This document shows positions 53,403-61,714 of a DNA stretch of 64,000 nt, one piece after another. The stretch is from JAKPAM01 sp047601745 (GTDB taxonomy: Bacteria; Pseudomonadota; Gammaproteobacteria; Burkholderiales; Burkholderiaceae_E). Positions within the stretch are counted from its first letter, which is position 1, and every line of letters starts with the position of its first letter. The stretch spans positions 1 to 64,000 of the forward strand of contig JASGIS010000001.1 in assembly GCA_047601745.1 (NCBI GenBank), written 5' to 3'. The position numbers and the translations under genes were made by a program. Below the pieces are notes generated by a model. That model was not told the DNA's origin and ran no database searches. It saw only the letters and a program-made list of their open reading frames with translations.

Positions 53403-54899
53403 TCAGGTCCGGTCGCGCGCCATCGCGTCTGCCGCGGGCCAGACGGCCTCGGCCAGGCGATGCCGTGGAAAGGAAAGAATGTCGGCAGAACTCAGCCCCG
53501 GACTGTCCACGGTGATGATCTGCGCAGCCAGCGGATTGAAGGCGGCACGGAAATGATTGGCCCCCTTGAGAGCGATCACCTTGCGCGCCAACGCATCGAT
53601 TCCATGCATCTGGAATGGCTCGATGTCGTAGATCTGTTCGGCACGGGAAGCGACCACCACATCCACGCCGGCGATCGTCAGCCGGCACATGGTGCCGAGG
53701 TCGAAGCGCACCCCGGCGAACATCGAACCCGGGCGATTGTGAAAACAGCCGTCCGTGATCGCACGGACAGTGGCCTCGGCTTCGATGGGCCGGCCCTGAA
53801 GCGGACCGAGCTTGCCGCCGAGGCGGACCTTGATGTGCGCGCCAACGCCGGCGGCGACCGCTTGCCTGACCGTTTCCGCGTCATTGATCGACGCGAAGCA
53901 GCAAGTGCCAGGCTGCGGCGCGGCATCGAGCAAGGCCCGCAGCAGGAACGTGCCGTCGCCCGGGGTGCCGCCACCGGGGTTATCGGCATATTCGTTGACG
54001 ACCACCGGCGCGCCAGACATTGCCAGCGCGCGCGCTACGCCTTCCTGCGGAGTCGGCATCTGCGGCCGGAACTCCTCGCGATGCGCCCAGATCCATGCGG
54101 CGACCTCATCCGCGCAGCGCGTGGCCAGGCCTTCATCGCCGGCCGTCGTGCAAACCACCGCCGGGAAAGGCCGCGCGATGTCGGCATAAGGGAAGCCGTG
54201 GAACCACGAGCAATCGACGACGCTCGGCAGCATCGCCAAACGCGCGCACAACTCATTGACGGCTGCGGGGACGAAGCCCGCGTCGGTGGGCACGATGTAG
54301 GGCAGCATCGGCAGTTGCCGCATCACCGACACCGGTTTCAGCGTTCCGTCCGCGATCCTGGCCAGCAAGTCGACCGCCTCCTGCCCGCGCGTACCGAAAT
54401 CCGTATGCGGGTACAGGCGGCAGGGTAGCGTCAGATCACAGCTTGCCAGCATCTGCGGCGTCAGGTTGCCGTGGAGGTCGTAAGCGGCGGCGATGGGCAC
54501 ATGCGGCCCCACGACCGCGCGCACCGCCACCGCGAGGTCGCCTTCGATATCCTCGGCGCCGACGGCCACTCCGGCACCGTGCAGCGCGAGCAATACCCCG
54601 TCCACCGGCATGGCCTGGCGAAGACCTTCGACGATGGCTTGCTTCATGGCTTGGTAAGCAAGCTCAGCGATGGTGCCCGAGGGCGTCGCCTGGCCGAGAA
54701 AGACAGGCACCAGCTCTACCCCGAGGCGGCCTGCGGCGGCAATGAAGCCGCCGACCTGATGATTCGTGCCGGAGAAGGCCGAAACGATATCCGCACCCGT
54801 GTAGCGCTCGAAAGCCGCCAGCGGCGTCTGCCCAAGGCTGTCGACCGCATAGGTGTTGGTTTCATGGATGATGCCGGCAACGGCAAAGCGCAACGCCAT
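53403..54899 (-). CDS. M81 family metallopeptidase (MlrC-like)
   Basis: 498 residues from ATG 54899, with GAGGAG just upstream. Family signatures are AGIIHETNTYAVD at the N-terminus, LLALHGAGVAVG, AAAYDLHGNLTPQML, CRLYPHTDFGTRG and VNEYADNPGGGTPGDGT; the His and Asp residues in these blocks include the zinc ligands. The best-known member, MlrC, cleaves linear microcystin peptides, but most are uncharacterised hydrolases of small amide compounds. It is the third gene of an operon with D-serine dehydratase and an MFS transporter, so a D-amino-acid-containing or modified peptide is a plausible substrate. Confidence 0.9.
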   Translation of the reverse strand: MALRFAVAGIIHETNTYAVDSLGQTPLAAFERYTGADIVSAFSGTNHQVGGFIAAAGRLGVELVPVFLGQATPSGTIAELAYQAMKQAIVEGLRQAMPVDGVLLALHGAGVAVGAEDIEGDLAVAVRAVVGPHVPIAAAYDLHGNLTPQMLASCDLTLPCRLYPHTDFGTRGQEAVDLLARIADGTLKPVSVMRQLPMLPYIVPTDAGFVPAAVNELCARLAMLPSVVDCSWFHGFPYADIARPFPAVVCTTAGDEGLATRCADEVAAWIWAHREEFRPQMPTPQEGVARALAMSGAPVVVNEYADNPGGGTPGDGTFLLRALLDAAPQPGTCCFASINDAETVRQAVAAGVGAHIKVRLGGKLGPLQGRPIEAEATVRAITDGCFHNRPGSMFAGVRFDLGTMCRLTIAGVDVVVASRAEQIYDIEPFQMHGIDALARKVIALKGANHFRAAFNPLAAQIITVDSPGLSSADILSFPRHRLAEAVWPAADAMARDRT

Positions 54900-54910
54900 T
54901 CGTCTTCTCC

Positions 54911-56221
54911 TCAACGGTTGACCTGGCGGGCGTCGAAGCTCAGCGTCAATGCCGCCGCCGCCAGCATGCACGCGGCGATGACATACAGCGCCGGAGCGGT
55001 GCTATGCATGGTGTCGCGTATCCAGCCGATCAGATAAGGGCTGACGAAGCCGCCCAGGTTGGCCAGGGAATTGATGAGTCCGATGGCAGCGGCGGCCGTG
55101 GCTCCACCCAGGAAGGCTGTCGGCAAGGTCCACATGATGGGCGAAAAGCTGATGATGCCCGCGGCGGCAATGGACAGGGAGATCAGCGCCAGCACCAGGT
55201 CGTTACCGGCAAAGGTGCTGGCAATCAATCCCAGCGCGCCGACCACCAGAATACCGACCAGGTGCCAGCGTCTCTCGCGACGTTTGTCGGAACTCCAGCC
55301 GACGCCGACCATCGCGACGATGGCGATCAGATAGGGTATTGCGCTGTAGTAGCCGATGGCGGCGGTATCCGCGACTCCCGTTTCCTTGATCAGCGTGGGC
55401 AGATAAAAACCGAGCGCATACAAGCCCATCATGGCTGCGAAGGTGATCAGTATGATCCGCCATACTCGCCAGTCACGGAAGACGGCGCTCAATGACACGC
55501 TGTCGCGCCGGGCGTTGTCGTGCGCGAGATCGGCCTGGATCAGATCGCGTTCCTTCTGCGTGAGCCAGCGTGCATCCTCGACCTTATTGTCGAGGATCAG
55601 GAATACGGCGATGAACAGCGGCAGGGTTGGCAGGGCTTCGAGCAGGAACATCCATTGCCATCCGCTGTGCCCCGAAAAGCCGTTGAAGTGCGCCATGATC
55701 CAGCCCGACAACGGATTTCCTATCATGCCGGCGACCGGAATGCCGGCCTGGAAAATCGCCGTCATCTTGCCGCGCCGATGATTCGGGAACCAGTAGGTCA
55801 AGTAAAGGATCACCCCTGGATAAAATCCGGCCTCGGCGACGCCGAGCAGGAACCTCAGGGTGTAGAACTGCCAGGGGGCCGAAACGTAGGCCATCAGGGC
55901 GGACAGGATCCCCCAGGTGATCATGATCCTGGCGATCCACAAGCGTGCGCCGACGCGGTGCATGATCAGGTTGCTCGGCACCTCGAAAAGCATGTAGCCG
56001 ATGAAAAACAGCCCTGCTCCCAAGCCATAAGCGGCCTCGCTGAAGCCCAGATCGCCCATCATGTTGAGCTTGGCCACCCCGATATTCACGCGATCGAGAT
56101 AAGCCACCACATAGCACAGCATCAGAAAAGGAATGAAGCGCCACGCCACCTTCCGATAGGTGGCATCGGCAAATCGCTGCCCTGTATCGCTGGCGGGCAG
56201 CGCCTGATCACTTGATTGCAT
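54911..56221 (-). CDS. MFS transporter, anion:cation symporter (ACS) family
   Basis: 436 residues from ATG 56221, with AGGAG 7 nt upstream. Twelve membrane segments are visible. The TM1 motif CYVVAYLDRVNIGVAKLNMM and the block YMLFEVPSNLIMHRVGARLW, then EAGFYPGVILYLTYWFP, are typical of ACS-family uptake systems for organic acids such as phthalate, tartrate or hexuronates. It overlaps the end of the dehydratase gene by 14 nt and is followed by the M81 peptidase gene after 11 nt. It most likely imports the substrate of this operon. Confidence 0.93.
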   Translation of the reverse strand: MQSSDQALPASDTGQRFADATYRKVAWRFIPFLMLCYVVAYLDRVNIGVAKLNMMGDLGFSEAAYGLGAGLFFIGYMLFEVPSNLIMHRVGARLWIARIMITWGILSALMAYVSAPWQFYTLRFLLGVAEAGFYPGVILYLTYWFPNHRRGKMTAIFQAGIPVAGMIGNPLSGWIMAHFNGFSGHSGWQWMFLLEALPTLPLFIAVFLILDNKVEDARWLTQKERDLIQADLAHDNARRDSVSLSAVFRDWRVWRIILITFAAMMGLYALGFYLPTLIKETGVADTAAIGYYSAIPYLIAIVAMVGVGWSSDKRRERRWHLVGILVVGALGLIASTFAGNDLVLALISLSIAAAGIISFSPIMWTLPTAFLGGATAAAAIGLINSLANLGGFVSPYLIGWIRDTMHSTAPALYVIAACMLAAAALTLSFDARQVNR

Positions 56222-57584
56222 GGTCGTCTCCTTGATGGTCATCGTTTCCCGCGGTGTCGGGGTCACCCGGCCGCCGTGCGATCAGGGCATGGCCACGGGC
56301 CAGAAAGCGGGTGTATTCGTCAGCCGGAACGAGCGAACCTCCGGTGCTCCACAGCACATGGGTCGCGCCGTCCAGCCGGTCCGCCAGCCCGTGGCGCGCC
56401 AGATACTCCCGGCCGGCGGGACTCCCGCACAACCGGGCCGGCCCCGGCAAAGCCGCGGCCGCCGATGGCTCGATGGCGATGGCTTCGGCATCGGCAAGAG
56501 CGGCTACGCCGCGGAACAGCTCATCGTCCGCAACGGTGAACACGCCGGACAACTGCGCCGCCATCAGCGGCGCCACCAGCGGCGAGGCATCGCCCACGGC
56601 CAAGCCGTCGGCCTCGGTGCGGTTGTCGAGGCCAATCTCGTAGACCGGCAGGCGCCGGCCCGCCGCCAGCCGCAAAAGCATGCAAGGCGACGCCGTCGGC
56701 TCGGCAAAGAAGCAATGCACATGGGCGCCGAAGATTGCTTTCAGCCCCAACGTGATGCCGCCGGGCGCTCCTCCCACGCCGCAGGGCAGGTAAACGAAAA
56801 GCGGATGATCGGCATTCACCGGACGCCCCAGATCCGCCAACTGCGCTGCCAGCTCGCTCGCTGCAGCGGCGTAGCCCAGGAAAAGAAGACGGGAGTTCTC
56901 GTCGTCGACGAAATGACAGGAGCCGTCCGCACTGGCGGCAGCCCGTCCCGCACTTACCGCGGCACCGTAGTCCCCGGCATGCTCGATGACCTCCACGCCG
57001 TGCTGGCGCAAGCGTTCCTTCTTCCACTGCTTGGCATCGGTGGACATATGCACCACCGCGCGAAAACCCAAGGCTGCGGCCATGATGCCAATGGCCAGCC
57101 CCAAGTTGCCCGTGCTGCCCACGGCGATCGAGTGCCGGGCAAACAACTGCCGTGCGGCTGCGCCGCGCAGCGCGCTCCAGTCGTCGCCCACCAACACACC
57201 GGCCGCTCGCGCAAGCGCCTCGGCGTGTGCCAGCACCTCATGGAAGCCGCCACGCGCCTTGATCGAACCGGCGATCGGCAGCGCATGGTCGGCCTTCAGC
57301 AACCACAGGCCGCGGGCTGCGGCGCTCGAGGAGCCAGCCGTTTGCAGGCGGGGCACGGCGACCAGCGGAGAGGTGATGCGTCCCTGCCCGCCAAGCTCGG
57401 GAAACAGTTGCGCGAGCAGGCCGGAACTGGCCGCCAACCGCGCTTCGGCCGCCGCCACGTCGGCTCTGCCGGGGGCACCGTCAGGCAACTTGCCTGGATA
57501 ATCCGGGTTAATCCAAAGAAGAGGCTCACGCGCCCGAAGACGGGCGAGTAGTTCGTGGCCGATTCCATAGTCTGGCGCGTGCAT
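56208..57584 (-). CDS. dsdA: D-serine ammonia-lyase (D-serine dehydratase)
   Basis: 458 residues, normal DsdA length, fold-type II PLP enzyme. The PLP Lys lies in PIAGSIKARGGFHEVL, the phosphate-binding loop is VGSTGNLGLAIG, and CGVGGAPGGITLGLK and DNRTEADGLAVG follow as in DsdA. It converts D-serine to pyruvate and ammonia in the cytoplasm. ATG 57584 is the first gene of the operon and is divergent from a LysR gene, as dsdA is from dsdC in enterobacteria. The usual DsdX permease is replaced here by an MFS transporter. Confidence 0.93.
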   Translation of the reverse strand: MHAPDYGIGHELLARLRAREPLLWINPDYPGKLPDGAPGRADVAAAEARLAASSGLLAQLFPELGGQGRITSPLVAVPRLQTAGSSSAAARGLWLLKADHALPIAGSIKARGGFHEVLAHAEALARAAGVLVGDDWSALRGAAARQLFARHSIAVGSTGNLGLAIGIMAAALGFRAVVHMSTDAKQWKKERLRQHGVEVIEHAGDYGAAVSAGRAAASADGSCHFVDDENSRLLFLGYAAAASELAAQLADLGRPVNADHPLFVYLPCGVGGAPGGITLGLKAIFGAHVHCFFAEPTASPCMLLRLAAGRRLPVYEIGLDNRTEADGLAVGDASPLVAPLMAAQLSGVFTVADDELFRGVAALADAEAIAIEPSAAAALPGPARLCGSPAGREYLARHGLADRLDGATHVLWSTGGSLVPADEYTRFLARGHALIARRPGDPDTAGNDDHQGDDHAIK

Positions 57585-57665
57585 TGCTTGCTGGGAATAT
57601 GTGGGAACAATGCGGAATGTAGTGGCCCGACTCCCTTTTAAACAGCGATAATTTCTGTCTCAAGC

Positions 57666-57680
57666 ATTAGCAAAGCTAAT
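57666..57680. promoter_or_regulatory. Perfect LysR-type operator
   Basis: ATTAGC-AAA-GCTAAT is a perfect 15-bp dyad fitting the LysR T-N11-A rule. It lies 4 nt before the LysR ATG and about 80 nt upstream of dsdA. The position suits autorepression together with activation of the divergent operon. The surrounding 100-nt gap (57585-57684) is much AT-richer than the genes. Confidence 0.75.
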
Positions 57681-57684
57681 TCGA

Positions 57685-58623
57685 ATGCATGTCGATCCAA
57701 GCATTCTCACCGGCCTGCGCTGCTTCGAATCGGCAGCTCGCCATCTGAGCTTCACCCGCGCGGCCAGCGAGTTGAATCTGACCCAAAGTGCGGTCAGTCA
57801 ACAGATGCGCCAGCTCGAAGGACGGCTTGGCTATCCGCTGTTCGTTCGCCTGCACCGCAACCTGGCGCTGACAGACAAAGGACTCGTGCTCTACGGTTGT
57901 GCCGCACGCCTGCTCGCCGATCTCGAGCAGACGCTGGCGAAGCTGGATCCGCATGACACCCCGCTGCAAATCAGTTGCCTGCCGTCGTTCGCCATGCAGT
58001 GGCTGATGCCCCGGCTGCCGGACTTCCAGCGCCAGCACCCGGAAGTCGCGGTGCGCTTGAAGGCGGAGTTTCAGACCGTGGATCGCTCGGCTTTCATGAC
58101 GGGCGACATCGACCTGGCGATCCGCTACGACCCTGACGATTACGCCGCCGACTTCCACGCCGAGCCGTTGCTCGACGAATACCTGCTGCCGGCGGCAAGT
58201 CCGCAGTGGCTGGCGGCTCACCCCGGATTTGCCCGCAAAGCCCCAGGAGCGGGCGCGATCCTGCTGCACGATGCGACGCCCTGGGTGGACGCACCGGAAT
58301 TCATCGAATGGCGCACCTGGCTGGCCAAGGCGTGGCCGGACTGGCCCCATGGGCTGGATGGACCGCAGTTCAACCTGTCCGTGCTCGCCATCACCGCGGC
58401 GCTCAACGGTCAGGGCGTGGCGCTGGGCCGCACCGCATTGATCGCCGAAGAGATTCGCAGTGGCCGGCTGGTCGACGTTTTTCAGGAGCCGGTGGCCGCG
58501 CCGGCGCGCTATGTCCTGCTCAGGCGCCAGCCCGGCGAGCGGCGGACCGAGATTTTCGCGCGCTGGTTGCGCAACGAATGCGCCGCATTCGCCTCGTTGC
58601 AACGCGCATCATTCAAGCTATGA
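57685..58623 (+). CDS. LysR-family regulator, GcvA/DsdC-like
   Basis: 312 residues. The helix-turn-helix reads LSFTRAASELNLTQSAVSQQ followed by MRQLEGRLGYPLFVRLHRNL. The effector domain shows LPSFAMQWLMPRLPDFQRQH and DIDLAIRYDPDD, as in the GcvA/DsdC branch. It is divergent from the dsdA operon and has a perfect dyad directly before its start. D-serine or a related amino acid is the likely inducer. Its stop overlaps the ATG of the following toxin-remnant frame. Confidence 0.92.
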   Translation: MHVDPSILTGLRCFESAARHLSFTRAASELNLTQSAVSQQMRQLEGRLGYPLFVRLHRNLALTDKGLVLYGCAARLLADLEQTLAKLDPHDTPLQISCLPSFAMQWLMPRLPDFQRQHPEVAVRLKAEFQTVDRSAFMTGDIDLAIRYDPDDYAADFHAEPLLDEYLLPAASPQWLAAHPGFARKAPGAGAILLHDATPWVDAPEFIEWRTWLAKAWPDWPHGLDGPQFNLSVLAITAALNGQGVALGRTALIAEEIRSGRLVDVFQEPVAAPARYVLLRRQPGERRTEIFARWLRNECAAFASLQRASFKL

Positions 58624-58913
58624 AGATCCTGCCACGCTCGCCGGTCGGCGCTCCAGCCTCGATGGGCCAATTGATGAACGCCCACGTTCCGCCTCAGGTG
58701 CTCGAACCCTACAACCTCGCAGCACAGCGTCCGGACGATTTCATCGTCGAGTTGCTCGACTTGCATCCGGCCACCGTACTGGAGGCCGCTGCCAACCATC
58801 GACGCTCACTGAAAAACCCGCCGCAGACCGCGGATGAATACCTCGACACGTTGCTGACTCAGGGGCTGACGCAATCGGTGGCCCGCATGCGCCAATGGAT
58901 CGTAGCCATGTAG
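58620..58913 (+). pseudogene. C-terminal remnant of a PIN-domain toxin
   Basis: A 97-residue frame starting in the ATGA of the LysR stop. From about residue 25 it matches the end of PIN_3-type toxins: VLEPYNLAAQRPDDFIVELL, then HPATVLEAAANHRRSLKNPP and ADEYLDTLLTQGL. The acidic catalytic residues and first half of the PIN fold are absent, so it is not an active nuclease. It is probably the surviving 3' part of a toxin-antitoxin module. Whether it is translated is unknown. Confidence 0.7.
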
Positions 58914-58983
58914 AGCAAGGAGAAGGTATCGCTGGCGGGTAACGCAGGGTCGACGCCGATTGCGACGCGGGAAAAGGAAGGCC

Positions 58984-59670
58984 ATGGAAGAGATCCTGAT
59001 CGGCGTCGCGCTGGCGGCGGCCGCGGGCGGCGGTGCCGACGTCCTGAGGGTCGCGGGGCGGCGGCTGGTGGCCCCGGTCGCGACGCTGGTGCTGGGGGTG
59101 GTCACCGCGGTCCTGAGCGCCGCGGGGAATCTGGACCTCGGGATGCTGGCCGCGTTCGACCGGGATTCCCGAGCGCTCGCAGGCGGTCAGTGGTGGCGGA
59201 TCATCACGCCGCTGGTGGTGCAGGACGGCGGATGGCCGGGGACCGTGTTCAATCTCGTCGCTCTGCTCGGCGTAGGGACCGTCGCCGAGGCGCTGTACGG
59301 CCGGCGCGTGCTCGTCGGGGTCTACCTGCTGGCCGGTCTCGTCAGCGAGATCGCCGCCTACACGATCCTGCCGCACCAGGGCTTCGCCGGAAACTCGGTC
59401 GCCGACCTGGGGCTGGCAGCCCTCTGCCTGGTGGCGTCCGCGGCGAGGCCGCGAACACTGGCGCAGGCGTTCGGGGTAATCGGCCTGGCCGCCGGTGCGG
59501 CGCTGATCGGCACGGCGAACCTGCACGGGGTCGGGTTCACGGTCGGCGCGATCTGCGGCGTCCTGCTGATCGTGCGCGAGCGGCGCCAGCCGTCGACCAC
59601 CGGAGGGAGGCCGCCCGCCGGATCGCGGCCGCCTCGTAGAAATCGTTCAGGCCACCTGCCTCCGCGCTGA
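58984..59670 (+). CDS. Rhomboid-family intramembrane protease-like protein
   Basis: 228 residues from ATG 58984, with AAGGAA upstream. About six membrane segments are visible. Rhomboid features are GGQWWRIITPLVVQDG, the segment AGNSVADLGLAAL in place of the usual GxSG loop, and a later LHGVGFTVGAICG with the His of the Ser-His dyad. The catalytic pair would be the Ser in GNSV and that His. The sequence around the Ser deviates from GASG, so activity is likely but not certain. The last 30 residues are a charged tail. No neighbour suggests a substrate. Confidence 0.78.
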   Translation: MEEILIGVALAAAAGGGADVLRVAGRRLVAPVATLVLGVVTAVLSAAGNLDLGMLAAFDRDSRALAGGQWWRIITPLVVQDGGWPGTVFNLVALLGVGTVAEALYGRRVLVGVYLLAGLVSEIAAYTILPHQGFAGNSVADLGLAALCLVASAARPRTLAQAFGVIGLAAGAALIGTANLHGVGFTVGAICGVLLIVRERRQPSTTGGRPPAGSRPPRRNRSGHLPPR

Positions 59671-59841
59671 CCCTGCGTGAAGGCCGAGCGCTTCATCGCA
59701 AGAACGGACCGACCGACGCACGCCGGGCATGCGCCCGGCCGCCGGTCGGAATCGCGCAGCGCGCCGGACATCTATGGCAGACTCCGGCCATCCGCGCGCC
59801 GTCGCGCGCGCATCGCATCGCATCGATCGGAGACTCCACAG

Positions 59842-60870
59842 ATGACACAGCGTCGAACCCTGCTGCGGGGCGCCGCGGCCCTCGCCTGCCAACCGTTGCT
59901 TCGCGCCGCCGCGCCGGTCCTGGCGCTGGGCGCGCTGTCGCGTTCCGGCGCCGCCCGCGCGCAGGCGACCGATTACCCGAACAAGGGCGTACGGATCGTC
60001 GTGCCCTATCCGGCCGGCGGCGGCACCGACATCATCGCCCGCATGCTGGCGTCGCGGATGGCCGAGACCTGGTCGCAGTCGTTCATCGTCGACAACAAGG
60101 CCGGCGCCAGCGGCATCATCGGCAACGACATCGTCGCGAAGGCGCCGGCCGACGGCTACACGCTGCTGGTCGGGATCACGACGCTGATCCAGATGCCGCA
60201 TCTGCAGAACAACCTGCCGTACGACACGTTCAAGGATTTCACGCCGATCTCGCAGATCGCCTACTCGGCCGACCTGCTGCTGGTGCCGTCGTCGAACCCG
60301 GCCAACTCGCTGAAGGAACTCATCGAGCAGGTTCGCAAGCAGCCGGGCAAGAACAGCGTCGGCTCGTACGGCACCGGCACCTCGTCGCACATCCACGCGG
60401 CGATGCTCAACGCGCAGGCCGGCACGGACATGGCGCACATCCCGTTCAAGGGCGGCGCGCAGGTGCTGACCGATCTGATGGGCGGCCAGTTGACATGCGC
60501 GTTCGTCGACCTGACGTCGGCCAGCCCGCAGATCGCGTCCGGCAAGTTCAAGGCGCTGGCGATCACCGGCGAACGGCGCTTCAAGAAACTGCCGCAGGTG
60601 CCGACGTTCACCGAGCTGGGCTACAAGGATTTCGAGCCGGCCGGCTGGTTCGCGCTGCTCGGCCCGGCGAAGCTGCCGGCCTCGACCGTCGACAAGCTGT
60701 CGGCCGAGGTGCAGCGGATCCTCAAGCAACCCGACGTGATCCAGAAGATCGACGACATCGGCCTGATCATCGGCGGCAACACGCCGGCCGAGTTCGCGAA
60801 GGCGATGAAGCGCGATTCGGACATCTGGGGCAAGGTCATCAAGGAAGGCAACATCCGGCTCGATTCCTGA
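59842..60870 (+). CDS. Bug/TctC-family periplasmic solute-binding receptor
   Basis: 342 residues from ATG 59842. The N-terminus MTQRRTLLRGAAALACQ resembles a twin-arginine-type or long Sec signal, with cleavage after ARAQA. The mature part has NKGVRIVVPYPAGGGTDIIA, VDNKAGASGIIGN and ADGYTLL. It binds a carboxylate ligand in the periplasm. There are no tctAB genes near it. It is distinct from the Bug protein at 12223-13194. GGAG lies upstream of the start. The ligand is unknown. Confidence 0.93.
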   Translation: MTQRRTLLRGAAALACQPLLRAAAPVLALGALSRSGAARAQATDYPNKGVRIVVPYPAGGGTDIIARMLASRMAETWSQSFIVDNKAGASGIIGNDIVAKAPADGYTLLVGITTLIQMPHLQNNLPYDTFKDFTPISQIAYSADLLLVPSSNPANSLKELIEQVRKQPGKNSVGSYGTGTSSHIHAAMLNAQAGTDMAHIPFKGGAQVLTDLMGGQLTCAFVDLTSASPQIASGKFKALAITGERRFKKLPQVPTFTELGYKDFEPAGWFALLGPAKLPASTVDKLSAEVQRILKQPDVIQKIDDIGLIIGGNTPAEFAKAMKRDSDIWGKVIKEGNIRLDS

Positions 60871-60929
60871 GGGCCGCACGGCCTTTTTCCGAGACCGACG
60901 ATCAGGATGGCTGCGGTCTGGACGCGATC

Positions 60930-61181
60930 ATGATCGCGTCCGATGGACCCTTCCCGCCAATCAAGCGTGCTTCCGGTCTCTGGCGATTCGGCAATTTGAT
61001 CAAGCGTAACAAGCCGGCCGCGGTAGTGCTGTCGGAAGATCAATACCACCGTCTCATCGCCGGCCAGTCCCCAATCCAGCCCGGCATGACGGCCGTGCAA
61101 TGGCTGCTGTCGCAACCCGTGGCCGGCACGCGCAGCAAGGCCGACATCGACAAGACCCTGACCGACGAGCGTGCCTGGTGA
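60930..61181 (+). CDS. Phd/YefM-type antitoxin, diverged N-terminus
   Basis: 83 residues from ATG 60930. The block FGNLIKRNKPAAVVLSEDQY followed by HRLIAG is that of Phd/YefM antitoxins, and the C-terminal half (RSKADIDKTLTDERAW) would be the toxin-binding tail. The first 15 residues do not resemble the usual Phd DNA-binding start, so the gene may be partly degraded. Its stop overlaps a GTG that begins a truncated PIN frame (GTGA), the usual antitoxin-toxin coupling. Confidence 0.6.
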   Translation: MIASDGPFPPIKRASGLWRFGNLIKRNKPAAVVLSEDQYHRLIAGQSPIQPGMTAVQWLLSQPVAGTRSKADIDKTLTDERAW

Positions 61182-61237
61182 TCGCTTTTTTCGACGCCAG
61201 CGCGTTGAAGGAGCTCGACGTGGCCGTGCTGGGCTGA
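61178..61237 (+). pseudogene. N-terminal remnant of a PIN-domain (VapC-like) toxin
   Basis: Starts at GTG 61178, coupled to the antitoxin stop. It encodes VIAFFDASALKELDVAVLG and then TGA. The first ten residues are the beta-1/first-Asp segment of a PIN domain (FFDASAL, with the catalytic Asp). The rest of the toxin is missing. The module has therefore lost its toxin by deletion. Confidence 0.65.
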
Positions 61238-61357
61238 GAAGGCGGCGGGAGCTTTCTCAGCACGAACGCGCAAGGGGCCGCCCTACCTACCGGGTAATTG
61301 TTCGTCCCGACCGTGCTTTCTAGACTCCTTGGCACACCTTTTCACCAGGAGAGAACC

Positions 61358-61714
61358 ATGAACCAGGCAATGCAAATCGCGACGACCTATCTGGCGACCT
61401 GGAATGCCGATGCCGCGGACAGGGTCGAACATCTGAACCGATGGGCCGATGGCGCTACTTATGTCGACCCTCTTATGGCCGGCACGGGCAAGGCGCAGAT
61501 CGCCGCCATGATGAACGCCGCAGTGCAACAGTTTCCAGGGCACCGCTTCGATCTGGCCGGCACGCCCGATGGCCACGGGCGATATGTCCGATTCGGCTGG
61601 AAACTCGTTGCGCCGGACGGGCAGGCGGCCGCGCACGGGATGGACGTCGTCCGGCTCGACCCCGATGGCCGAATCGAGGAGGTCGTCGGGTTTCTCGACG
61701 AAGCAAGCGCATGA
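61358..61714 (+). CDS. SnoaL-like / NTF2-fold protein
   Basis: 118 residues from ATG 61358, with AGGAGAG at proper distance. The cone-shaped NTF2-like fold is seen in TYLATWNADAADRVEHLNRW, the pocket block GATYVDPLMAGTGKAQIAAM and the C-terminal VVRLDPDGRIEEVVGFLD. Members are small hydrolases, isomerases or ligand-binding proteins. Its stop overlaps the start of an alpha/beta hydrolase (ATGA), so the two are expressed together and probably act on the same compound. The reaction is unknown. Confidence 0.87.
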   Translation: MNQAMQIATTYLATWNADAADRVEHLNRWADGATYVDPLMAGTGKAQIAAMMNAAVQQFPGHRFDLAGTPDGHGRYVRFGWKLVAPDGQAAAHGMDVVRLDPDGRIEEVVGFLDEASA

